Origin: Streptomyces qaidamensis
GTDB lineage: Bacteria; Actinomycetota; Actinomycetes; Streptomycetales; Streptomycetaceae
NCBI RefSeq assembly: GCF_001611795.1
Contig: NZ_CP015098.1
Coordinates: 6,696,001 to 6,760,000 of the forward strand
DNA: 64,000 nucleotides
Direction: 5' to 3'
The translations under genes and the position numbers were made by a program. Position 1 is the first letter of the stretch; each line of letters opens with the position of its first letter. Below the pieces are notes generated by a model that searched no databases, was not told the origin of the DNA, and saw nothing but the letters and a program-made list of their open reading frames with translations. Of this stretch, positions 1-5,242 are shown in pieces.

Positions 1-4
1 ATGG

Positions 5-256
5 TCACCGGTCGTTCTCCATGTCGTCGTCGTTGATCTCGTCGTTGTCGACCGCCGCCCAGAAGGCATCCAAGGCGGCGTCTGCGGCCTCGTCGTGCAG
101 CTCCACCAGGGAGCCGTCGCGGCGCTTCTCCCAGACCCGGACGGGCCGGCAGGTGACCGTCTCGATCACGGAGGACCCGTCGGGCCGCTCGTGGACTTCG
201 ATGTCCTCGATCTGCTCCGGGCCGTAGCCCACGATCACGTCGTCGAAGATGCTCAC
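5..256 (-). CDS. Small acidic hypothetical protein of the element
   Basis: An 83-residue protein from a GTG start at 256, preceded by a GAGGAGG-type ribosome binding site. It is acidic towards the C-terminus (repeated Asp/Glu/Asn in the last 15 residues) and has no signal peptide, membrane segment or motif I recognise. Its start overlaps the stop of the winged-helix gene upstream by four bases (GTGA), so the two are probably translationally coupled. A further GTG overlaps its own stop near position 10, suggesting that the operon continues beyond the window. Function unknown. Confidence 0.7.
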   Translation of the reverse strand: MSIFDDVIVGYGPEQIEDIEVHERPDGSSVIETVTCRPVRVWEKRRDGSLVELHDEAADAALDAFWAAVDNDEINDDDMENDR

Positions 257-504
257 TGGGCCTCCTCGGCCAGCCAGACGCCGCTGACCTTGCGGACCAG
301 GCCCCTGGCCTCCAGGGCGGACAGGGACCTCCAGACGGTGTTCTCGGCCATGCCGAGGACCTCGGCCATCGGTTTAATGCGCTGCGGGTCGGCGACGGCC
401 CGGGTGTACGCCCAGACGACCTTGGCGGTGTGGGTGAAGTCCGGGTCCGTCAGAACCGCGTGGATCTCCTTCGCGCTCACCGGCTCGGGGTTCAGGCGCG
501 TCAT
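253..504 (-). CDS. Small winged-helix DNA-binding protein
   Basis: This 83-residue protein is almost entirely one winged-helix domain. Residues about 25-80 give helix, helix, then a recognition helix around MAENTVWRSLSALEARGL, followed by a wing ending VSGVWL. That is the usual arrangement in MarR/ArsR-like or primase-associated wHTH proteins. The start codon overlaps the stop of the BRO-N-like gene (TGATG), and its own stop overlaps the next start, giving a tight three-gene operon. It probably binds DNA as a regulator or replication accessory; the target is unknown. It is too short to carry an enzymatic domain. Confidence 0.75.
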   Translation of the reverse strand: MTRLNPEPVSAKEIHAVLTDPDFTHTAKVVWAYTRAVADPQRIKPMAEVLGMAENTVWRSLSALEARGLVRKVSGVWLAEEAQ

Positions 505-1448
505 CAGGCGGCACCCTTCTGGAGCTTCGTGCGAAGGGCCTCGATGCGCGTCCGGAGGTCGAGCGGGGAGGAGAGTTCCACCACGTTGGCCGGCTCGGTC
601 AGGCGAGCCCGGGAGATGAGCAGCTCGGCGCCGACCTCCATGGCCGCACTCTTGATGTCGTCCAGGGTCATCAGGCCGTCGGGGTGGCGCAGGGCGAGCT
701 TCGAGGTGATGAACAGGACCCCGTTGTCCAGGGTCTTGAGCTGCTCCTCAGTCAGGTAGTCCTTGGCGGACCGGGAGGGCCGCAGCTCACCGGCCTTCTT
801 GCCCTGGTAGTCCCGCTTGTAGCGCTCGCCGCTGACCTGCGGCTGGCGGTCCCGGACGGTCTTGGCCGTCATGCCGAACAGCCCGAGGTAGATGATGTTC
901 TGGACGTCCGCGAAGTCGCGATCGTAGCCTCCGGCCTCCTTCACGGCACGGACGATCGAGCGGTAGTCCTTCTTCTCCTGGAGGCGGGCTTCCAGCAACT
1001 CGTCGATGTCTCGCTCGATACGCGGCTTCATCGCCTTGAGCTGCTCGACCGGAGCGCTCGCGTTGATCACGAAGCCCTCGCGCTCGACCTCCTCCAGGAG
1101 GTCGAAGATCTGGTCGCGGAACTCAACCGCCTTGGGGAGACGGGACAGCATCAGCAGGTGGAAGACCCCGCGCTTGTAGATGACCTTCATGGTCTGCGGG
1201 CCGCCGGGAGTCTGGATGACTTCCTCACCGACGTAAAGGGGGCGGGAATTTCCCGCCTCCTTCGCCTGCGTCTCGACGAGGGCTCGGACGAACGCCTCAG
1301 TGTTGGCCTTGTAGCCGACGCCCTTCCGAAGATCGGCTGCGGCCATGAAGGAAGCCTGCTCGCGGGTGCTGAATCCCATCCGGAGCGGGGTGCCAGGGAA
1401 GATCTCCTGGATCGCCCGGAAGATGCTCGGGAGCTGAACGGTGCTCAC
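504..1448 (-). CDS. BRO-N antirepressor-like protein
   Basis: A 314-residue protein from GTG 1448 with an AGGG-type binding site. Residues about 85-125 carry the pattern of the BRO-N/phage-antirepressor fold: a Gly/Pro-rich turn, then KVIYKRGVFHLLMLSRLPKA and EFRDQIFDLLEEV, matching the usual Leu-hydrophobic-SR-K/E-A-F core. The C-terminal two-thirds are helical and charged and match nothing I know. Phage BRO-N proteins commonly act as antirepressors or DNA-binding regulators. First gene of a leftward operon, divergent from the DNA-binding gene at 1818, with a 370-base gap holding a candidate structured RNA. A switch role between element states is inference. Confidence 0.7.
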   Translation of the reverse strand: MSTVQLPSIFRAIQEIFPGTPLRMGFSTREQASFMAAADLRKGVGYKANTEAFVRALVETQAKEAGNSRPLYVGEEVIQTPGGPQTMKVIYKRGVFHLLMLSRLPKAVEFRDQIFDLLEEVEREGFVINASAPVEQLKAMKPRIERDIDELLEARLQEKKDYRSIVRAVKEAGGYDRDFADVQNIIYLGLFGMTAKTVRDRQPQVSGERYKRDYQGKKAGELRPSRSAKDYLTEEQLKTLDNGVLFITSKLALRHPDGLMTLDDIKSAAMEVGAELLISRARLTEPANVVELSSPLDLRTRIEALRTKLQKGAA

Positions 1449-1562
1449 GGGAGCCCTTTCGACTCACGCATAAGGGAGGTCCCTATGCGGGCCTCCAGCG
1501 GAGTCGTATCGCCTCTGCGGCGATGCCTCAATGATAGCAGTGAATTCCCACTTGGGGGAATG

Positions 1563-1689
1563 TATGGGTCAGGTGATTGAGGGCGCAGGCTTACTACTGG
1601 ATTTCTTGTAGTAATGCTCTCTACGGGAATCCTTGGGGTAAGCGCAGACCTTGGCAGATGTGCTATCTGCGTGCCTATGCTGACCCATA
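1563..1689 (+). ncRNA. Candidate structured RNA in the divergent intergenic region
   Basis: No reading frame here looks coding, but three nested stems are visible. A closing stem pairs 1563-1572 with 1680-1689 (TATGGGTCAG/CTGACCCATA, 10 bp). Inside it are a hairpin at 1589-1617 (TTACTAC/GTAGTAA plus two outer GC pairs with one bulged T) and a hairpin at 1654-1670 (GCAGAT/ATCTGC, loop of five). A strong terminator hairpin follows at 1695-1727. Multibranched RNA closed by a long stem and followed by a terminator is typical of small regulatory RNAs or leader elements. The strand is assumed from the terminator order; the DNA could instead be an operator array. Confidence 0.4.
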
Positions 1690-1694
1690 GACAC

Positions 1695-1727
1695 GACGAA
1701 GCCCCGGCCTAGGAACCGGGGCTCGTC
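1695..1727. terminator. Strong hairpin, likely bidirectional terminator
   Basis: AGCCCCGG pairs with CCGGGGCT around a loop CCTAGGAA, extended by GACG/CGTC with one bulged A. A second small stem GGCTT/AAGCC with an AT-rich loop follows at 1731-1748. It lies between two divergent genes, so it cannot end either; it most likely ends the candidate RNA just upstream. Confidence 0.6.
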
Positions 1728-1817
1728 AGCGGCTTATTTAAAAAGCCGGGTTGGTCCAAGAGGCCATCACCCCTCCGAGACCAGTACTCCGTCCGCCTCT
1801 ACACATTCGGAGCGCCA

Positions 1818-3107
1818 ATGAAAGCTATCGTCGATTCTACCGGCCAGATGCCTTCGGGTCGAATCGCTCCCCAGGAATCTTCGGAGTCCGTGAACTCCGC
1901 CCACCTCGTCGAGATCGCCCAGCGCATGGCCCGCGAATCGCAGGCCCTCACCGAGGCCGTCATCTCCTGGCAGCTCGTCACTCGCCCGTACCTGGACGGC
2001 TCTCGGGGAATCGCCCGCTGGTCCAACCTCTCCGACAAGACGGTTCGGGAGGTCGCAGGTCCCACCGGTGGCCTCTCCGAATTTAAATTCCTCTGGACCA
2101 GGACCCGGGGCCACTCCTCCGCCACCGTGGATGAGCGCGAGGAGATGCAGCTCCGGTTCCACTCCAATACGCGCACCGACTACCGCAGTACTTCACCTAA
2201 GAACCTTCAGGCCCCTGGCCCCCTGGGGGGTGCCCTGGCCCTTGGGGAGGGAGAGGAGAAGATCTTGGAGGGTAATGCGGTAGTGAGTGCGCGTATCAGT
2301 GAGAGGGGTCAGGAGGCCCTGGCCAACGGCCTGAAGACCCTCGCCCGACTGGACACGATGAAGGGCATGGGGGAAGGGGCGAGGATCCTGCGGGCTCTCG
2401 ACGCCTCCCTGGACGTCTGGAGTGAGACGCAAGGTCAGGACGCCCCCGACTTCGCCCTGGGGCGTCAGGGGTGGAAGCTCGCGGTGCTGTGCGGCCTGCG
2501 GGACGTGACCCTCTCAGTCGCCGACATCCAGGACCTGACCGGGCTCTCGAAGCGGGGCGCCCAGGCCCTCGTGGCCAGGATGACCAAGGCGCTCCCCGGA
2601 CTGGTCCAGAAGATCCGTCAGGGCCGTTCCTTCGTCTACGAGATCGCTTGGGCCCAGGTCTTCGACGAGGCCCTGGGGGAACGGTACGACGAGCGCGTGG
2701 CCCGCCACGACATCCGGAACCGTCGGGCCGCCCAAGACAAGGCGGTCCAGGAGACCTCGGCCCGTCGGGGGACCGGCCCCGGGTACATCGCGTACCTGCA
2801 CTCCACGGCCAACGCCAAGCGGGAGCAGTACCTCGCGGACCGCCCGCTGCCCGAGAGCGCCTCCGAGGAGTTCAAGGCCCTGGTGGCCGAGGGCAATGAG
2901 ATGGCGCTCTTCGAGTACTTCAAAGCCCAGGAGGTCGAGGCGGGGCCCGTTCCGGACTCCCCGGCCGTTCTCGTGGAGGAGGCCGCGGTATCCCGGCCGG
3001 CTCAGGAGTTCTTGGGGGCCCAGCGCTTCATGGCCCTCTCCGAGCAGGACCGGCAGGAGACTCTGGCCGCCATGCGTCGGAGGATGTCCGGGGTCGGCTC
3101 GGCCTGA
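1818..3107 (+). CDS. Large winged-helix DNA-binding protein of the element (possible replication or regulatory protein)
   Basis: A 429-residue protein from ATG 1818 with a CGGAG site five bases upstream. Around residues 230-275 a winged-helix unit is visible (LSVADIQDLTGLSKRGAQAL, then a hydrophobic wing ending FVYEIAW). The N-terminus has a second HTH-like patch near residues 60-80. The C-terminal third is charged and probably disordered. I do not recognise the family. Its position as the first long rightward gene after the control region would suit a replication initiator or master regulator, but no Walker or rolling-circle motif is visible. Its 3' end overlaps a convergent small gene. Confidence 0.65.
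   Translation: MKAIVDSTGQMPSGRIAPQESSESVNSAHLVEIAQRMARESQALTEAVISWQLVTRPYLDGSRGIARWSNLSDKTVREVAGPTGGLSEFKFLWTRTRGHSSATVDEREEMQLRFHSNTRTDYRSTSPKNLQAPGPLGGALALGEGEEKILEGNAVVSARISERGQEALANGLKTLARLDTMKGMGEGARILRALDASLDVWSETQGQDAPDFALGRQGWKLAVLCGLRDVTLSVADIQDLTGLSKRGAQALVARMTKALPGLVQKIRQGRSFVYEIAWAQVFDEALGERYDERVARHDIRNRRAAQDKAVQETSARRGTGPGYIAYLHSTANAKREQYLADRPLPESASEEFKALVAEGNEMALFEYFKAQEVEAGPVPDSPAVLVEEAAVSRPAQEFLGAQRFMALSEQDRQETLAAMRRRMSGVGSA
2079..2090. repeat. AT-only palindrome copy 1 (GAATTTAAATTC)
   Basis: A perfect 12-bp palindrome inside the coding region of the large DNA-binding gene, followed by CTCTGG. The same core occurs at 4027-4042 and 4171-4180. Such words are extremely rare in high-GC DNA, and three within 2.1 kb is striking. 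Possible binding sites of an element-encoded protein. Confidence 0.55.
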
Positions 3108-3262
3108 CGCGCGCGGAGGATGTGCCAGGAGGTCTCGCAGCCGAGGAGGGCGACGACACCGCCCTCCTCCCGGGCCTTGCGGGCTTCCTCCAGCAGCTCG
3201 GGGAGCACCGGCTCGTCGGAGCCCGGGTAGTAGAGGGGCCAGGTGTGCTGCGCGATGTTCAT
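3002..3262 (-). CDS. Small hypothetical protein, convergent and overlapping
   Basis: An 86-residue frame from ATG 3262 with a good GGAGG site five bases upstream. The first half (WPLYYPGSDEPVLPELLEEA, then a hydrophobic GGVVALLGCE stretch) looks like genuine protein and uses the otherwise empty space 3108-3262. The last 35 residues run antisense through the end of the preceding gene and are Arg/Cys-rich, as expected for forced overlap. No family recognised. An alternative is that the gene was once shorter and has read on into its neighbour. Confidence 0.5.
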   Translation of the reverse strand: MNIAQHTWPLYYPGSDEPVLPELLEEARKAREEGGVVALLGCETSWHILRARQAEPTPDILRRMAARVSCRSCSERAMKRWAPKNS

Positions 3263-3404
3263 CGATGCCTCCGGGGGATGGTCTTCCTTCGTCCCCTACT
3301 GGTGTGAGGTCCGCAGCAGACAGGAACCTCAGGGCAGAGATTTGAAGTGCCGTGATCCAGGTGGATGATGGCCCTCCAGCAATGCCGACAAGGGGGGGTA
3401 GGCG

Positions 3405-3794
3405 ATGAGAGATCTCGCGACCGCGATGGTGTTCCTCAAGGCCCGTCTTCGCGAGGACGAAACTGCTGCTCGCGCAGTGAAGCCCGGCAAGGACGAGGGC
3501 GTGGCAGTGTTGCGGGACCGGGCCCTGGCCGATGTCAAGGCCAAGCGCCGACTCGTGGCCTGGGTGGAGGCGAACCAGGGGACGACATGGAAGGCGAACG
3601 CGGAGGCCCAGGGCCTCAACTTCTGGCAGAAGGGGATCGTGGACGTGATCGCCGCTGTCCCTGAGTATTTCCGTAGCCCGGTGATCGCCAGACTCCTTAC
3701 GGCGTACGAAGACCACCCCGACTTCCAGCCCGAGTGGAAGCTGGTCGAGGTTGAGGATGAGTACGAGCCCGCCGACCACGAGAAGCGTCGGTGA
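3405..3794 (+). CDS. DUF6221 family protein
   Basis: A 129-residue protein from ATG 3405 with a GGGGGG-type site. It matches the DUF6221 pattern found in actinomycete chromosomes and phages: an N-terminal LxxFLKARLxEDE-like helix, a central VLRDRALADVKAKRRLV helix, and a C-terminal RLLTAYEDHPDFQPEWK signature. It is probably a small cytosolic helical protein; the function of the family is unknown. It overlaps the next gene by four bases (GTGA), so the two are likely coupled. Confidence 0.8.
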   Translation: MRDLATAMVFLKARLREDETAARAVKPGKDEGVAVLRDRALADVKAKRRLVAWVEANQGTTWKANAEAQGLNFWQKGIVDVIAAVPEYFRSPVIARLLTAYEDHPDFQPEWKLVEVEDEYEPADHEKRR

Positions 3795-4036
3795 ACCCTG
3801 AAGCCCGCCAGGAGGCCCTGAGGCGCCACGGCCTGGGGGAGACCGAGGACGGCTTCGAGCTGACGCTGGCGGGCTACCAGAAGGCCTCCCGGCGAGCGCT
3901 GATCCTCCGGGACCAGGGTGACCCTGAGGCGATCCAGATACTGGCCTTGGCCTCCTCTGACCCGCGCCGCTGGGAGTACGCCCGGTGCCTCGCGATCGAT
4001 GCGTTCACCGCCGATGTGCGCCAGTCAGGAATTTAA
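3791..4036 (+). CDS. Small hypothetical protein coupled to DUF6221
   Basis: An 81-residue, mainly helical charged protein from a GTG start that overlaps the DUF6221 stop. No signal peptide, membrane span or known motif. Its stop codon is immediately followed by an AT-only palindrome (4027-4042) and a hairpin (4048-4079), which probably mark the end of this two-gene unit. Confidence 0.65.
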   Translation: MNPEARQEALRRHGLGETEDGFELTLAGYQKASRRALILRDQGDPEAIQILALASSDPRRWEYARCLAIDAFTADVRQSGI

Positions 4037-4042
4037 ATTCCT
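4027..4042. repeat. AT-only palindrome copy 2 (AGGAATTTAAATTCCT)
   Basis: A perfect 16-bp palindrome overlapping the stop codon of the small gene before it. It is the longest of the three copies. Its position between genes makes an operator or replication-protein site more plausible than chance. Confidence 0.55.
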
Positions 4043-4047
4043 CACCC

Positions 4048-4079
4048 CTCGGGAATGCTGGAGCGAACGCATTCCCGAG
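4048..4079. terminator. Eleven-bp hairpin after the DUF6221 operon
   Basis: CTCGGGAATGC pairs perfectly with GCATTCCCGAG around a ten-base loop. There is no U-tract, but Streptomyces terminators often lack one. It could equally be a protein-binding inverted repeat. Confidence 0.5.
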
Positions 4080-4137
4080 TAACGGAGCGGTCGCTTCCCG
4101 TCACTTCAAACGGCTAACATAGTCGAGGCCGCACGAA

Positions 4138-4171
4138 CGAAGGCCCGCCTCTGGGGAGAGGCGGGCCTTCG
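4138..4171 (+). terminator. Very strong terminator hairpin
   Basis: Arms CGAAGGCCCGCCTC and GAGGCGGGCCTTCG pair perfectly over 14 bp with a six-base loop, followed by the AT-rich GAATTTAAAT. A TAACAT box (4115-4120) lies between this hairpin and the one at 4048-4079, so a very short transcript may run between the two. Confidence 0.75.
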
Positions 4172-4180
4172 AATTTAAAT
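4171..4180. repeat. AT-only word copy 3 (GAATTTAAAT)
   Basis: Ten of the twelve palindrome bases, again followed by CTCTGG as in copy 1 (shared pattern GAATTTAAATNNCTCTGG). It doubles as the AT-rich tail of the strong terminator, so this copy may be there for termination rather than binding. Confidence 0.45.
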
Positions 4181-4220
4181 ATCTCTGGGGAGAGACGGAT
4201 CGGGTGCTGTAACACCTGAT

Positions 4221-4838
4221 ATGGGGAAACCTGTGGGCGATCTTAGCCGTATTCGCACGGTAGAGCTAGACGATGAGAAGCACTACTCCTTGTGGGACGC
4301 CACTCGCGTGCTGGGCTACAACTCCTACGCCGTGGCCCACCGCAAGATCCCTCGGCAGGCCAGGAAACGGGTCCCCTGGGCGGTCTTCGGTGAGGAGGGG
4401 CCCCGGGCGCGGACCCTGACCACTGCTGTGAATGACATCGGGCTGCGCCATCTGGTGGCGAACTCGAAGCGGGCTGCCGCCCGGGACCTGGCGGTGGAAC
4501 TCGGCATGGAGTTGTGTGTCGTCCCCACCTCGGAATCCGAGGTCATCCGGATCGTCAGAGCTGCTCTGGCGCCGATCGAGGTTGAGGAAGAGTGCAAGGT
4601 CGGCGACTACGTCGTGAGCGCCTACTGCCCCGGCCTTGGCGTCGTCATCGAGTACGACCGGCTGAGTGATTCGCGGTTCGACCGGGAGGCCGAGTTTTGG
4701 AGGCGGGTCCTCATCGAGGACAAGCTCAACTGCGCGTTCGTGACGTTCGACCCGAAGCGCCGGGACTTCAATCCGGGCGACGTTATCAACCAGATCCTGA
4801 CGATAGAGCTGCCGAAGCGGGCTGAGCAGTCCGCTTAA
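4221..4838 (+). CDS. BRO-N-like protein with nuclease-like C-terminal domain
   Basis: A 205-residue protein. Residues 12-80 resemble the BRO-N/antirepressor N-terminus (YSLWDATRVLGYNSYAVAHRKI, with a later NDIGLRHLVANSKRAAARDLA). Residues about 115-195 resemble compact DUF559/Vsr-type endonuclease folds: KVGDYVVSAYCPGLGVVIEYD gives an aspartate followed by the E-x-D strand, then FDREAEFWRRVLIEDKLNCAFVTFD. A BRO-N DNA recogniser joined to a nuclease-like module is inferred, not proven. ATG 4221 has no clear binding site; GTG 4233, with GGGGAAA upstream, is an alternative start. A GGTG/CACC inverted repeat just upstream (4203-4216) may be an operator. Confidence 0.6.
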   Translation: MGKPVGDLSRIRTVELDDEKHYSLWDATRVLGYNSYAVAHRKIPRQARKRVPWAVFGEEGPRARTLTTAVNDIGLRHLVANSKRAAARDLAVELGMELCVVPTSESEVIRIVRAALAPIEVEEECKVGDYVVSAYCPGLGVVIEYDRLSDSRFDREAEFWRRVLIEDKLNCAFVTFDPKRRDFNPGDVINQILTIELPKRAEQSA

Positions 4839-4839
4839 T

Positions 4840-4911
4840 CCCTCCAAGAAATCCTGGAGGGAATCCAAGAAGTCAAACGAAAGTTGTGCTGTCACCCGAT
4901 TGGGTGGCAGC
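4840..4911 (+). terminator. Two hairpins ending the BRO-N/nuclease gene
   Basis: CCCTCCA/TGGAGGG (4840-4861) lies right after the stop codon. GCTGTCACCC/GGGTGGCAGC (4888-4911, one G-U pair) is followed by ATTTCTATTGTT, a classic intrinsic terminator with a U-rich tail. Confidence 0.7.
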
Positions 4912-5049
4912 ATTTCTATTGTTCGTCAGACGCATTGCCGTTCACGGCCAGCAGTCCACGCGATGACGGGCCTCGTGAAGTTCCATCAAGCGTCGGCAGA
5001 CCGGCCCTGTGGGTCAAGGGTCGCGGTGCGGGCAGGTGAGGAGCACCCC

Positions 5050-5217
5050 ATGCAGGACGGCAGCGCGATACGGGCCGAGGAGGCCGGCGAGTGGCTCCGG
5101 AGGACGATGACGGACGCGGCGGAGCGGCGGAGTGAGCTGATCATCCGCAGTGACGAGGCCATGGATGTCCGGTCGCGCGAACGGCTGAGGGAGATTCTGT
5201 TCGGGCGGCTCCCGTAG
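5050..5217 (+). CDS. Small charged protein just upstream of the integrase
   Basis: The ATG at 5050, with GTGAGGAG seven bases upstream, gives a 55-residue, highly charged, helical protein (EEAGEWLRRTMTDAAERR, then ERLREILFGRLP). The open frame extends back to about 4900, but that part is not protein-like, so the internal start is preferred. The gene ends 25 bases before the integrase start and is probably co-transcribed with it. Small basic or charged proteins beside serine integrases are sometimes directionality factors; here that is only a positional guess. Confidence 0.55.
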   Translation: MQDGSAIRAEEAGEWLRRTMTDAAERRSELIIRSDEAMDVRSRERLREILFGRLP

Positions 5218-5242
5218 AACTGCCGAGCGGCCAGGGGGGAAC

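Noticed and set aside
1231..1260. GCGGGAATTTCCCGC palindrome in the BRO-N-like gene
   Set aside because: It lies within coding sequence and shares only a short AT core with the repeated GAATTTAAATTC; not counted as a copy.
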